This document shows positions 34,747 through 44,964 of a stretch of DNA of 64,000 nucleotides, one piece after another (positions within the stretch are counted from its first letter, which is position 1; the number at the start of each line of letters is the position of its first letter). The DNA is from Bog-756 sp963704585 (lineage in GTDB: Bacteria > Actinomycetota > Acidimicrobiia > Acidimicrobiales > RAAP-2). The stretch spans positions 930,001 to 994,000 of the forward strand of contig OY969919.1 in assembly GCA_963704585.1 (NCBI GenBank), read 5' to 3'. Position numbers and translations under genes: made by a program. The notes beneath the pieces were generated by a model. That model saw only the letters and a program-made list of their open reading frames with translations. It made no database searches and was not told the DNA's origin.

Positions 34747-35730
34747 ATGAGCACGGGCATCGACACGGTGCAGAGCGGTGCGGCCGCGGAGCCGGCGACC
34801 GATCCCGTGGTCGAGGCCGTCCGCGTCGCGCAGGACCTGCACGACGCGCTCTCCCGTGTGCTGCTCGGGACACCGGACGCGGTCACGGCGGCGGTCGTCG
34901 CCGCGCTCTCCGGAAGCCACCTCTTGATCGAGGATGTGCCGGGAGTCGGCAAGACGGTGCTCGCGCGCGCCCTTGCAGCCGCCCTCGGGGCACGGCTCTC
35001 CCGGGTGCAGGGCCACCCCGACCTGCTGCCCTCCGACATCACGGGGGTGACCGTCTTCTCCCCGGACCAGGGCAGCTGGGAGTTCCGCCCTGGCCCGCTC
35101 TTCGGGCACGTCGTGCTGCTCGACGAGCTCAACCGCACCCCGCCGCGCACCCAGTCCGCGCTCCTCGAGGCCATGGAGGAGCAGCAGGTCTCCGTCGACG
35201 GCGCGTCGTGGCCCCTCCCGCAGCCGCACCTCGTCATCGGCACCCAGAACCCGGTTGGCCAGCTCGGCACCTACCCACTCGTCGAGAGCCAGCTCGACCG
35301 GTTCGGTCTCTCGACGACGATCGGCTACCCGGACGCCGAGGTCGAGACGCGCCTCGTGCTGCATCAGGGTGGCCGCTACGCGCTCGACGTGCTCACCCCG
35401 GTCGCAGATCCGGCCGCGTGGCAGCGGGCGATCGACGCGACCGCCACCGTGCGGGTGGTGACGGTCGTCGCCGAGTACGCCGTCGCGCTCGTGCGTGCGA
35501 CGAGGAGGGTCGGGACGGTGCGTCTCGGTGCCAGCCCCCGCGCGGCGATCTCCCTGCTCCGCTGCGCCCAGGCGTATGCGGTGCTCCACGCGCGGGCCTA
35601 CGTCACGCCGCTGGACGTCCAGGCCGTGGCCGGGCCGTGCCTCGTGCACCGCCTGATCACGGACGGCGGCGACGACGCCGCCGGACTCGTCGACACGGTC
35701 CTCGCCGAGACGCCCGCGCCGGCCACGTGA
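34747..35730 (+). CDS. MoxR-family AAA ATPase
   Basis: A 327-residue AAA+ ATPase. Walker A is in LLIEDVPGVGKTVLARALAA (about residues 59-78), Walker B in VVLLDELNRTPPRTQSALLE, and sensor I in LVIGTQNPVGQLGTYPLVES. These are the classic MoxR sequences. MoxR proteins act as chaperone-like ATPases on partner proteins with von Willebrand or DUF58 domains. The next two genes, DUF58 and a TgpA-type transglutaminase, overlap in turn (GTGA), the standard actinobacterial arrangement. Start ATG after GGGGAGCAGGGG. Confidence 0.92.
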   Translation: MSTGIDTVQSGAAAEPATDPVVEAVRVAQDLHDALSRVLLGTPDAVTAAVVAALSGSHLLIEDVPGVGKTVLARALAAALGARLSRVQGHPDLLPSDITGVTVFSPDQGSWEFRPGPLFGHVVLLDELNRTPPRTQSALLEAMEEQQVSVDGASWPLPQPHLVIGTQNPVGQLGTYPLVESQLDRFGLSTTIGYPDAEVETRLVLHQGGRYALDVLTPVADPAAWQRAIDATATVRVVTVVAEYAVALVRATRRVGTVRLGASPRAAISLLRCAQAYAVLHARAYVTPLDVQAVAGPCLVHRLITDGGDDAAGLVDTVLAETPAPAT

Positions 35731-36677
35731 CCGGCGAGCGCCGGGCGCGCCACGATCGACTCGATCGCACCCGGCGGCTCCGGACGCGGGTCCACCCGGT
35801 GGCCTGGATCGGGCCGGTGGCGGGCAGCGCGGTCGCGATGCTCGCCTGGCTGGGCGTGACCCGGTCGAGCGGCTCCGGATGGGTGCAGGCCGTCGGCGCG
35901 CTGCTCGCCGCGGTCCTCCTGACGGGACTCGTCGCGCCGCTCCTTCCCGCCGCCCGCGCGCGGGTGACCTGCGTGGCGAACGACGCCGACGCGGTGGCAG
36001 GCCGCACGGCGACGCTCAACGTGCGCGCCAGCGGCCCGGTCCGGCTCCGGCCCCTCGCTCCGGGGGGACCCGTGCGCGCCGCGACGGGGGCGCTGCGAGG
36101 TCCGCGCGATGTGGAGCTCGACCTGCTCGCCGGACGCCGCGGCGTACTCGAATCGGTCGTCCTCGAGGTCGGATCCTCCGCGCCGTTCGGCCTGCTCTGG
36201 TGGGCGAAGGAGGTGCGGGTCGATCTCGTCCGACCACTGCACGTCGCGCCGAGGACCGGGGCGCCCGACCCGGCCGCGCCGAGTGCCTCGGCGACGGACG
36301 GCGAGGCGCCCGCGACGTCGAGCGCGCCCAGCGGCGAGCCGCGTGGCGTCCGCCCCTACGAGCACGGCGACACCCGGCGCGCGGTGCACTGGCCCTCGAC
36401 GGCGCACGCCGGCGAGCTCATGGTCCGCGAGCGAGAGCGGCACCACGACCACACGGTGGTCCTCGACGTCGCGCTCCCCGCCGACCCCCTCGAGGCCGAG
36501 GCCGAGGCCGAGCGCGCGATGGCCACGGCATCCGGGTGGCTGGTCGCGGGACGCACCGTGCTGCTCGGGACCGATGAGACCTCCGGCGCGGTGCGACGTG
36601 TGGTGCACGACCACGTCGACCTCGGACGGCGGCTCGCGCGGGCGGTGCCTGCCGGACCCCGGGGGAAGGTGTCGTGA
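35727..36677 (+). CDS. DUF58 domain-containing membrane protein
   Basis: A 316-residue protein; GTG 35727 overlaps the MoxR stop. Two hydrophobic spans lie near the N-terminus (VAWIGPVAGSAVAMLAWLGV and VGALLAAVLLTGLVAPLLPA), then a beta-sandwich region, then the DUF58 signature GVRPYEHGDTRRAVHWPSTA and the VRERERHHDHTVVLDVAL strand, a vWA-like core. It is the usual substrate or partner of MoxR ATPases and probably works at the cell envelope. Downstream it overlaps the TgpA-like gene by 4 bp. Confidence 0.88.
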   Translation: MTGERRARHDRLDRTRRLRTRVHPVAWIGPVAGSAVAMLAWLGVTRSSGSGWVQAVGALLAAVLLTGLVAPLLPAARARVTCVANDADAVAGRTATLNVRASGPVRLRPLAPGGPVRAATGALRGPRDVELDLLAGRRGVLESVVLEVGSSAPFGLLWWAKEVRVDLVRPLHVAPRTGAPDPAAPSASATDGEAPATSSAPSGEPRGVRPYEHGDTRRAVHWPSTAHAGELMVRERERHHDHTVVLDVALPADPLEAEAEAERAMATASGWLVAGRTVLLGTDETSGAVRRVVHDHVDLGRRLARAVPAGPRGKVS

Positions 36678-38818
36678 CGATCTGGGAGCGGATCGTGCAG
36701 GCGAACCGCCCGGGACCGTCCGAGCACTCGGTCTCCTTCCGCACGGCATCGGCGCTCGCCGTCGCGGTTGCCGCGCTGGCCTGCTGGCGCCAGGGAGAGC
36801 TGAGCCCGGCGGTCACCGCGTTCGTCCTCGTCGCCACCGCCGCCGGCAATACCTTCTCCTACCTCCGTCGCGCCGACCCGTGGGGACCGGTGAAGCCGAT
36901 CCTCGCCGTCTGTGCGATCGGCGGGTTCGTCTGGTTCCTGGCGACGGTGACCCGCACGGCGACGCCCGGCGACATCTCGACGGTCGAGGGACCTCTCGCC
37001 GTGCTCTTCGCGTGGGTCCTGAGCACGCATGCCTTCGATGTCCCCGCCCGGCGTGACGTCGCCTACTCGCTCGCCGGCTCGGCCGCCCTGATGGCGGTGG
37101 CGGCAGCGCAGTCGGTCGACCTCTCGCTCGCGCTCTACGTCGTCGCGTGGGGGGCCTGCGGGATCTGGGGCCTCCTCGCCATGTGGCAGTCGATGGCGGG
37201 CGCGCGCGGCTTCCCGCTCGGCACCGCCCTGGCCGCGGGCGCCGCGGTGCTCGTCGTCGCCATCGCCCTCGTCGTCGTCCTGCCCGCTCCGCGGGTCGCC
37301 TCCTCGCTCGTCTTCCCCTCGGCCGCGGCCGGCTCGTCACCGGTCGACACCCCGAGCAATCTGACCGACGGACCCGGTGGCCTCCCCGCCCACGCGGCGA
37401 GCCCGCAGGGCCCGATCGGGGTCGGCGGCTTCCTCGGGTTCGCCCGCTCGCTCGACACCGGGGTGCGCGCCGGACTCGGCGACCAGGTCGTGCTCCGGGT
37501 CCACGCGACGCGCCCCAACTTCTGGCTCGGCCAGACCTACGACAACTGGGACGGGCAGCGCTGGACCGAGTCGGGCGCTCCGGCCGAGGGTCCCGACCTC
37601 CTGCATCTCGACGGCGGATCGCCCTTCACGATCCCGGGCGCCGTCGACCAGGCAGGGAGCACGACCGGCCCGACCGACGTGCAGACCTTCTACCTCGCCC
37701 AGTCCGGACCCAACCTCGTCTTCCACGCGGACGACGCGGAGCGAGTCTTCCTCCAGGCACGCGAGCTGCTCCTGACCGCTGACGGCACCATCGTCTCGAC
37801 TGCTGCGATGGGCGCCGGGACCATCTACACGGTCGTCTCGTCCGACAGCTCGGCGAGTCCGCAACAGCTCCGGACCGCCGGATCGGGCAACGGCACGGGA
37901 GGCGCTCCACCCGCAGCACTCCCACCGCGCGAGCTCGTGCGGGAGCTCCAGCTCCCGCACTCCTACCCACGGGTGGCCACGCTCGCGACGCAGATCACGG
38001 CCGCAGCACCCACGACCTACGACAAAGTCGCGGCCATCGAGGGGTGGATGACCGCGCACGTGCGCTACTCGACCGACATCCCGCCGCTCGCGCCCGGCGC
38101 CGACGCGGTCACGAACTTCCTCTTCGGGAGCCGGCTCGGCTACTGCGAGCAGATCTCGACGGCGACCGTCGTCATGCTTCGCTCGCTCGGCATCCCGGCC
38201 AGAGAGGCGGTCGGGTACGTTCCGGGCTCCTACGACCCGATCACCGACCTCTACGACGTCGAAGCGAAGGACGCCCACGCGTGGGTGCAGGTCTGGTTCG
38301 ACGGGTACGGCTGGCAGGACTTCGACCCGACGGCGGTCGTGCCCCTCGCGAACCCCTCGCCGGGTTCGGTGCTCGCCGCGAGCGCCGGGCGCGCGCTGCG
38401 GACGCTGCCGTGGCCGCCGATCGCGGTGTTCCTCCTCGCTGCCACGCTGGTCGTCGTAGAGCGTCGTCGTCGCCGGACGCGGCCGGCCACCTGGGCGCAC
38501 CGGATCGCCGCCGATATCGAGCACGGCGGGGCGCGACTCGGCATCCCGCGGCGAACGGGTGAGACGCTCAGCGCGTACGGCACCCGCCTCGCCGGCGCGA
38601 CGCCCGACGACGCAACCGCGGTCGTCGCCGCGACGACGCTCGTCGAGCGCGCTGTCTACGGCGGGGTCGAGCCCTCGGCGGACGAGCTCGCCGATGCGCT
38701 CGCGTCCGCGCATCGCTTCCGGGGTGTGCGCAGGACAGCCGGCACTGGGTCGGCTCAGGAGCGGGCGAGCGCCAGCGCTTCGTCGAACGACGCGCCCTTG
38801 GCGAGGAGCGGCCGGTAG
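36674..38818 (+). CDS. TgpA-like membrane transglutaminase/protease-like protein
   Basis: A 714-residue protein from a GTG overlapping the DUF58 stop. About six N-terminal membrane spans (such as ALAVAVAALACWRQG, ALYVVAWGACGIWGLLAMW, AAVLVVAIALVVVLPAP) precede an extracytoplasmic domain with the papain-like triad: Cys near 490 in LGYCEQISTATVVM, His near 534 in AKDAHAWVQVWF, and Asp near 550 in WQDFDPTAV. A further span (PPIAVFLLAATLVVVE) and a DUF4129-like tail follow (YGTRLAGATPDDATAVVAAT). The order MoxR, DUF58, TgpA is a conserved actinobacterial envelope module. It overlaps the convergent reductase gene by 64 bp. Confidence 0.88.
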   Translation: MTIWERIVQANRPGPSEHSVSFRTASALAVAVAALACWRQGELSPAVTAFVLVATAAGNTFSYLRRADPWGPVKPILAVCAIGGFVWFLATVTRTATPGDISTVEGPLAVLFAWVLSTHAFDVPARRDVAYSLAGSAALMAVAAAQSVDLSLALYVVAWGACGIWGLLAMWQSMAGARGFPLGTALAAGAAVLVVAIALVVVLPAPRVASSLVFPSAAAGSSPVDTPSNLTDGPGGLPAHAASPQGPIGVGGFLGFARSLDTGVRAGLGDQVVLRVHATRPNFWLGQTYDNWDGQRWTESGAPAEGPDLLHLDGGSPFTIPGAVDQAGSTTGPTDVQTFYLAQSGPNLVFHADDAERVFLQARELLLTADGTIVSTAAMGAGTIYTVVSSDSSASPQQLRTAGSGNGTGGAPPAALPPRELVRELQLPHSYPRVATLATQITAAAPTTYDKVAAIEGWMTAHVRYSTDIPPLAPGADAVTNFLFGSRLGYCEQISTATVVMLRSLGIPAREAVGYVPGSYDPITDLYDVEAKDAHAWVQVWFDGYGWQDFDPTAVVPLANPSPGSVLAASAGRALRTLPWPPIAVFLLAATLVVVERRRRRTRPATWAHRIAADIEHGGARLGIPRRTGETLSAYGTRLAGATPDDATAVVAATTLVERAVYGGVEPSADELADALASAHRFRGVRRTAGTGSAQERASASASSNDAPLARSGR

Positions 38819-39999
38819 GCCATGAGCTGGCGCGGCTGGCTGAAAGCCAGCGCGGCGCCCAGCCGGTCGCCGTGGCGGTAGAGAGCGAGGAGCTTCGGCT
38901 CGTCGACGGAGCCGCTCACCACGACCGCCTCGTCGCCGGGACTCGGTAGGCCGATCATCTGGATCTTGGTCGTGTACTGGTCGGACCAGAAGAACGGCAC
39001 TGGATCGTAGGGACGTGCCGCGTCCGATCCCGCGAGCAGATTGCGGGCCGCGGCTGGGCCGCTCTCCGCCGCATTCGTCCAATGCTCGATCCGTACGGCG
39101 TGCCCGAGTGAAGGGTGGTCGAAGCGCGCCACGTCCCCGGCCGCGACCACGCGGTCGGCGGCGAAGAGGGTCGGGCCGCAGACCACCCCGTTGTCGAGCA
39201 CGAGTCCCGCGTCCTCGAGCCAGTCGACCGCCGGATCAACCCCGATGCCCGCGACGACCACGTCCGCGTCGAGGCGCGAGCCGTCGGACAGCTCGACGAC
39301 GACCGGCAGCGACGGATCGGCACCTGCGACCACCCGGTCGACGCCGACGCCGGCTCGGACGACCACGCCGTGCTCGGTGTGCAGGCGCGCGCACGCCGCA
39401 CCGAGCTCGTCACCGAGCACACGGCCCATGGGCACCGGCAACGCCTCGAGCACGGTGACCGACGCACCAAGCCCGCGACAAGTCGCCGCGACCTCCGAAC
39501 CGATGAAGCCGGCGCCGACGACGACGACGCGGGCGGATTCGCCAGCGGCCTCGATGTCCGCGCGGATGCCGAGACAGTCGTCGAGCGTCCGCAGCGCCCA
39601 GACCCCGCGCATCCCCTCGGTCCCCCCAAGCCGACGAGCCCGCGCTCCGGTCGCGACGACGAGCCCGTCGTACCGGAGGGTGCGCCCGTCGTCGAGGGTC
39701 ACCACCCGTTGCCCGGTGTCAAGGCCGATCGCGCGCACCCCGAGGAGGAATTCGAGGCCGAGGGTGTCCAGCTTGTCCGGCGCGTGGTGGTGGATGCGTT
39801 CGACGTCCCAGCTGCCGGCGAGGAGTTGCTTGGAGAGCGGGGGACGGTCGTAGGGGGCGTGTGACTCGTCGCCCACGATGACCACCCTGCCGGTGTGGCC
39901 CTCGTGCCGGATCTCCTCGGCTGCACGCAAACCGGCGAGCGACGCGCCGACCACGACCACGGACGCGTCGGAGGGCAGTGGCGCTCGCACGGGCGACAT
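38755..39999 (-). CDS. FAD/NAD-dependent oxidoreductase, ferredoxin-reductase type
   Basis: A 414-residue two-dinucleotide-fold flavoprotein. ASVVVVGASLAGLRAAEEIR binds FAD, SARVVVVGAGFIGSEVAATC binds NAD(P)H, and VVAAGDVARFDHP is the third motif. The YDRPPLSKQLLAGSWD segment is typical of putidaredoxin-reductase and P450-system reductases. It would pass electrons from NADH to a small ferredoxin. It could supply the P450/ferredoxin pair at 11-12.4 kb, but no ferredoxin gene is next to it here. Start chosen at ATG 39999; nine more codons in frame are possible. Confidence 0.88.
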   Translation of the reverse strand: MSPVRAPLPSDASVVVVGASLAGLRAAEEIRHEGHTGRVVIVGDESHAPYDRPPLSKQLLAGSWDVERIHHHAPDKLDTLGLEFLLGVRAIGLDTGQRVVTLDDGRTLRYDGLVVATGARARRLGGTEGMRGVWALRTLDDCLGIRADIEAAGESARVVVVGAGFIGSEVAATCRGLGASVTVLEALPVPMGRVLGDELGAACARLHTEHGVVVRAGVGVDRVVAGADPSLPVVVELSDGSRLDADVVVAGIGVDPAVDWLEDAGLVLDNGVVCGPTLFAADRVVAAGDVARFDHPSLGHAVRIEHWTNAAESGPAAARNLLAGSDAARPYDPVPFFWSDQYTTKIQMIGLPSPGDEAVVVSGSVDEPKLLALYRHGDRLGAALAFSQPRQLMAYRPLLAKGASFDEALALARS

Positions 40000-40045
40000 C
40001 GTAGGGGAGGTCGGACCGGGCAGCACCGCCCGCCGCCGCCCGGTG

Positions 40046-40796
40046 TCAGCTCCCGAACATCGCCATCCACTGCTCAGGCGTGCGCAGCCGGAACACGTAG
40101 TTGGTCGCGCGCGTCTCGCCCATCGTCGCGTGGGGCTCGGGCGAGTAGCGGTGCCCGGGGTAGAGCACGGTGTCGTCGGGGACCCGGGCGAGCCGGGTGG
40201 TCAAGGACTCGTAGAGCGCGACGGGGTCACCACCCGGCAGGTCCGTGCGACCGCACCCCTCGAGGAAGAGGGTGTCCCCCGCCACGAGCCTGCCGTCGAC
40301 GAGGAAGCACTGGCTGCCCGGCGTGTGCCCCGGCGTGTGCACGAGGGTCACGGGCACCTCGCCGACGAGCACGGTGTCGCCCCCGTCGTGGGTCCGGAGA
40401 TCGTCCGCGCCCACCCCGGTGGAACGCGTGATCCAGGGCGCCTCGTCCGCCTGGACGTGGACCGGCATCGGGACGAGCTCGAGGAGACGGGCGATCCCCT
40501 CGACGCCCCAGCCCATCATGTCGCCACCGACGTGGTCGGGATGGAAGTGGGTGGCGAGCGCGCCGACCAGGGTCAGGCCGTCCGTGCGCGCGAGGTCGAC
40601 GAGCTCGCCGACCGCGTAAGCCGGGTCCACGACCAGCGCCTCGCCGGTCGCACGGTCGCCGATCAGGTAGACGAAGTTGACCATCTGACGGGCGACCGGG
40701 TCGTCGCGCGGCGAAGTCGATCCCTGCGAGGAGTTGCCGGAAGTAGAGGCGGTCGGCATCGGGCGCGCCCGAGGCCCCGTTCGTCGCATCGTGCAT
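40046..40796 (-). pseudogene. MBL-fold metallo-hydrolase, frameshifted
   Basis: The start at ATG 40796 gives LYFRQLLAGIDFAARR, the normal N-terminus of glyoxalase-II-like hydrolases of this type. The continuation DDPVARQMVNFVYLIGD is in the next frame, which then runs intact to the stop at 40046. Metal motifs THFHPDHVGGD, HTPGHTPGSQC, VAGDTLFLEGCGR and LYPGHRYSPEPH are all present. The break lies at about 40704-40712 in CGCGCG; adding back one CG would give a smooth FAARDDPVARQ. So it may be a sequence error in a working gene of about 250 residues. Substrate unknown; a thioester or persulfide is usual. Confidence 0.8.
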
Positions 40797-40908
40797 CCCC
40801 ACACTGTACGGGCGGCCGTCGCGCCGGCACCGCGGCGGCGATCTAACCTCGTGCTTTCCGGCGACACCTCGGGGATCCGGGGTGCCCGGGGACGAAGGGG
40901 GTGCCACG

Positions 40909-42495
40909 GTGCAGGACGATCACGACGGGGTTGACTACCGGACGGCGACGGGGATGCTCCGCCACTGGTCGGCGCGCACCCCGGACGCACCGATGCTCAC
41001 CGCGGGTGACACCACACTCACCTGGGGACAGCTCTACGCCAACGCCAAGCACGTGAGTCACGCCCTCGCCGCCGAAGGCGTCGTCCCCGGCGAGCGAGTC
41101 GCGTTCCTCGACCGCAACGGGATCGAGAACTTCGAGGTCTTCTTCGGCTGCGCACTCCTCGGCGCAGTCAGCGTGGTCCTCAACTGGCGGCTCGCCCCGA
41201 CCGAGCTGGCAGCCATCGTGGAGGACGCCCGGGCCACCGTGCTCTTCTACGGCCACGACTACGCGGGCGCGGCCAAGGAGATGGCCGAGCTCGTCACGAC
41301 GGTGCGGACCTGGGTGCCCCTCGACGAGTTCGTCGAGTGGCGTGAGGCCGGCATCACCGACGAGCCGGACGACCCCTCGTTCGACGCGCAGCCCGATGAC
41401 GTCGTCACCCAGCTCTACACCTCGGGGACCACCGGCCTCCCCAAGGGGGCGATGATCTCGGGCCGCAACATCTCGACCATCCTGCGAGAGGCCGACCAGG
41501 TCTTCCACATCGCCGAGGACACCGTCTCCCTCGTCGCGATGCCCCTCTTCCATATCGGGGGCACCGGGTGGGCGCTCTGCGGGATGTCGAGCGGGGGACA
41601 TTCGGTGATCGTGCGGGACTTCGATCCCGAGGCCGTCCTCGCCATCGTGGAGCGGTACGGGATCACCGAGTCGTTCCTCGTCCCCGCGGTGCTCATGTTC
41701 CTCCTCGCGACGCCGGCGCTCGACACCGCGGACGTCTCGTCGCTGCGCACGATCTTCTACGGCGCCTCCCCGATCAGCGAGGACGTGCTCGTCCGTTCGA
41801 TGCGTGCCTTCGGGTGCCAGTTCGCGCAGGTGTACGGGCTGACCGAGACCACCGGCGCGATCACGTCGCTCATGCCCGAGGACCACGATCCGGAAGGCCC
41901 GCGGGCGCACCTGTTGCGCTCGGCGGGACGGCCGTTCGACCACGTCGAGCTCCGCATCGTCGACGCCGCCACCGGTGAGGATCTGCCGAGTGGCGCCGTC
42001 GGCGAGATCTGGACCCGTTCTGACCAGAACATGCTCGGCTACTGGAACAAGCGCGACGAGACCGCGGCCGTGCTCTCCGACGACGGGTGGTTCCGGACCG
42101 GCGACGCAGGCTGGATCGACCAGGAGGGCTACCTCTTCCTCCACGACCGCATCAAGGACATGATCGTTTCGGGTGGCGAGAACGTCTACCCGGCCGAGGT
42201 CGAGAATGCGCTCCTCGCCCACCCCGACGTGGCGGACGCGGCCGTGATCGGCGTGCCCGACGACCGGTGGGGCGAGACCGTCAAGGCGATCGTGGTCCGG
42301 ACGGCTGGAGCGTCCGACGACGACGAGGCGCTCGCCGCCGACATCATCGCTGCGACCCGGGACCGGCTTGCCCACTACAAGTGCCCGACCTCGGTCGACT
42401 TCGTCGACGCGCTGCCGCGGAACCCGACCGGCAAGATCCTCAAGCGCGAGCTTCGTGCGCCCTACTGGGAAGGACGGGAGCGCAACATCTCCTGA
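40909..42495 (+). CDS. AMP-dependent acyl-CoA synthetase (FadD family)
   Basis: About 528 residues from GTG 40909, which follows AAGGGGG; a GTG nine codons earlier (40882) is also possible. Core motifs are LYTSGTTGLPKGAMI, VYGLTETTGAITSLM, HDRIKDMIVSGGENVYPAEV and LPRNPTGKILKREL with the catalytic lysine. Its wording is that of the FadD13/FadD17 group of mycobacteria (fatty-acyl-CoA ligases). It stands alone on the plus strand, divergent from the metallo-hydrolase and convergent with xseB. Substrate unknown. Confidence 0.9.
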   Translation: MQDDHDGVDYRTATGMLRHWSARTPDAPMLTAGDTTLTWGQLYANAKHVSHALAAEGVVPGERVAFLDRNGIENFEVFFGCALLGAVSVVLNWRLAPTELAAIVEDARATVLFYGHDYAGAAKEMAELVTTVRTWVPLDEFVEWREAGITDEPDDPSFDAQPDDVVTQLYTSGTTGLPKGAMISGRNISTILREADQVFHIAEDTVSLVAMPLFHIGGTGWALCGMSSGGHSVIVRDFDPEAVLAIVERYGITESFLVPAVLMFLLATPALDTADVSSLRTIFYGASPISEDVLVRSMRAFGCQFAQVYGLTETTGAITSLMPEDHDPEGPRAHLLRSAGRPFDHVELRIVDAATGEDLPSGAVGEIWTRSDQNMLGYWNKRDETAAVLSDDGWFRTGDAGWIDQEGYLFLHDRIKDMIVSGGENVYPAEVENALLAHPDVADAAVIGVPDDRWGETVKAIVVRTAGASDDDEALAADIIAATRDRLAHYKCPTSVDFVDALPRNPTGKILKRELRAPYWEGRERNIS

Positions 42496-42537
42496 GCACG
42501 TGTGGCGCAAGGTCGAGACGGCGACTCCGGCCAATCC

Positions 42538-42876
42538 TCAGAACAGACCAGGCGACGATCCGTCGTCTCCGGCTCCGTCCGCTTGCACGTCGTCCTCGTT
42601 CCCTTCGTCGCGAACGTCGGCCTGACCGATGGCCTCGAGCCGTGGTACGAGCTCCTCGACCTGGATCCTTGTCCGCCGGAGCCGTCGGTCGAGCTCGTCC
42701 ACGATGTCGGTGGCCCGTTCGAGCTGGGCGACCAGCCGGTCCACGTCGACCACACCGGTCTCGAACTCCCCGATGATCGCGTCGAGCTCGTCACTCGCGT
42801 CGGCGTAGGTCATCGACGCCACTTCGGGCGCGGCCGGTTCCTCACCCGCGCTCCGTCCGCTGCTCCGTGGTGCCAT
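42538..42876 (-). CDS. xseB: Exodeoxyribonuclease VII small subunit
   Basis: A 112-residue protein; ATG 42876 shares a base with the xseA stop (TGATG). The core is MTYADASDELDAIIGEFETG, then VDVDRLVAQLERATDIVDEL and a helix with RRTRIQVEELVPRLEAIG, which is the XseB helical hairpin. Both ends are extended: an N-terminal Ala/Pro-rich 20 residues and an acidic tail (EGNEDDVQADGAGDDG). It assembles with XseA to degrade single-stranded DNA. Confidence 0.92.
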   Translation of the reverse strand: MAPRSSGRSAGEEPAAPEVASMTYADASDELDAIIGEFETGVVDVDRLVAQLERATDIVDELDRRLRRTRIQVEELVPRLEAIGQADVRDEGNEDDVQADGAGDDGSSPGLF

Positions 42877-44339
42877 CAAGCCGTCCCTTCGTCGTGAGGT
42901 CTGGTGCGGACCGGTGACGCGCCCGTTTCGGAGGTGGGCGCGATCACCTCGGAGGCGACTGTCCCGTCAGCGAGCTGGGTCACGAGGCGGGTGCCAGTGT
43001 CGAGCCCCGCCACCGTCCGGAGCACCGCACCCGACCCGTCGCGGGTGACCGAGTAGCCGCGGTCGAGCTGCCGCTGGTAGTCGAACGCGCCGAGCAGGCG
43101 CCGCCACTGAGCGGCACGGAGCTCCTCGGTCACCAAGTGACGAGCCGGCAGCGGCGCGAGGCGCGCCTGCCGGTGCACGAGTCGATCTTCTCCCGCGCGC
43201 ACCGCACGGATCGCCGCCCTGCCCGTCGCGCCGCCGCGCCCGGCGAGGCGTTGGGCGTGGGTGTGGAGTTGGCCGCGGACCGCGCCACGCACGGTCCTCC
43301 CCCGGTGCTCGAGCCGGTCCGCGTGACGGTCCAGCTGTGCGCGTGCGCACGTGGTCGTCGTGTGGCGCTGGCGCCCGATCGACCGCTCGGCGTCGAGCAG
43401 GCGGTCCTCGGCGAGGCGCGCCACGATCGCTCCGGCCTCGACGGCGGCGCGCCAGGCGTCGACGACCCGTCGGGCGAGCTCCTGGCCGCACTCGGTCGGC
43501 GTGATGAACGAGCGGTTGGCCACCTCGTCGGCGACCGACTGGTCACCGGTGTGTCCGATGCCGGTCCACACCGGTGTGGCCGCGGTCGCGATCGACCGTG
43601 CGACGACCTCGGCATCGAACGTCGCGAGATCGGCCTTCGAGCCGCCGCCCCGCACGACGACGAGGACGTCGCAGCCTTCGGTGTCGAGCCGGCGGATCGC
43701 GGCGGCAACGGACGCCGGCGCCTCGCGTCCCTGGACCTGGCTCGGGGCGACGAGCACCTCGAAGGCCACCGAGGCCTCTTCGAGCCGTCCCATGAAGTCG
43801 CGATAACCCTCGGTTGCCGGGCTCGCCACGAGCCCGATCCGGATCGGGGGGACCGGAACCGTGAGCCGGCGGTTTCGGTCGAAGAGACCTTCGTCGACCA
43901 GGGCCTTGACCAGGCGAGCCCGTTCGGCGGCCACCTTCCCGAGCAGTGCCTCGGTGTCGAGCGCGGTCACGATGAAGCCGATCTCGCCGCGCGGCTTGTA
44001 GAGGTCGATCTTGCCACGGACCCGCACGACGAGGCCCGCGTCGAATGTGACACCGACCGTGTCGAGCGCGCTACGGATCTTGCGCCAGCTGCTCGACCAG
44101 CACTTCGCCTTCAGCACGGGCGTGCCGCTCTCCTGCGCGTCGGCGGGATCCACGAGATCGAGGTAGCAGTGGCCCCGCGAGCTCACGTTGAACGAGCGAA
44201 CCTCGCCCGCGACCCAGCACTCGTCGGGCAGCTCGGTCTGGAGCGCGCGGTCGATGCGCCGGTAGAGCTCACCGATCGTGAGCGAGTCCGTCTCGCCGTG
44301 GGTCGCCGCGAGCCGTGCGGCGCGTTCACTCAGGGACAC
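42876..44339 (-). CDS. xseA: Exodeoxyribonuclease VII large subunit
   Basis: A 487-residue XseA. An N-terminal OB-fold (LPDECWVAGEVRSFNVSSRG) is followed by the catalytic domain with VPPIRIGLVASPATEGYRDF, VVVRGGGSKADLATFDAEVV, GIGHTGDQSVADEVANRSFI and TPTECGQELARRV, the conserved sequence of the nuclease. A long helical region and a small C-terminal barrel (DRGYSVTRDGSGAVLRT) complete it. It digests single-stranded DNA from both ends, in mismatch and recombination repair. Transcribed with xseB. Confidence 0.95.
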   Translation of the reverse strand: MSLSERAARLAATHGETDSLTIGELYRRIDRALQTELPDECWVAGEVRSFNVSSRGHCYLDLVDPADAQESGTPVLKAKCWSSSWRKIRSALDTVGVTFDAGLVVRVRGKIDLYKPRGEIGFIVTALDTEALLGKVAAERARLVKALVDEGLFDRNRRLTVPVPPIRIGLVASPATEGYRDFMGRLEEASVAFEVLVAPSQVQGREAPASVAAAIRRLDTEGCDVLVVVRGGGSKADLATFDAEVVARSIATAATPVWTGIGHTGDQSVADEVANRSFITPTECGQELARRVVDAWRAAVEAGAIVARLAEDRLLDAERSIGRQRHTTTTCARAQLDRHADRLEHRGRTVRGAVRGQLHTHAQRLAGRGGATGRAAIRAVRAGEDRLVHRQARLAPLPARHLVTEELRAAQWRRLLGAFDYQRQLDRGYSVTRDGSGAVLRTVAGLDTGTRLVTQLADGTVASEVIAPTSETGASPVRTRPHDEGTA

Positions 44340-44483
44340 GCCGCCAGGTTAGAGCGAGGGTGGGACCACAGGGCCCCTCTGGGGCGAACCCCCTGTGCTC
44401 CGGACGGGTGCCTGATGCGACGGCGCGACCCGCTCGCGGACAGGCATCGGTCCGGGCGTTCGGCCTGTGGGACCATGGAGGGG

Positions 44484-44872
<389 letters not shown>

Positions 44873-44964
44873 CACCTGGGCTTCGAGTTGCTGGACCATC
44901 GCGGTCGGAAGCGATCAGCGCGCCGGACACGGGGACCGTGCCATCGGCGGGCTCTCCTCCCCGA

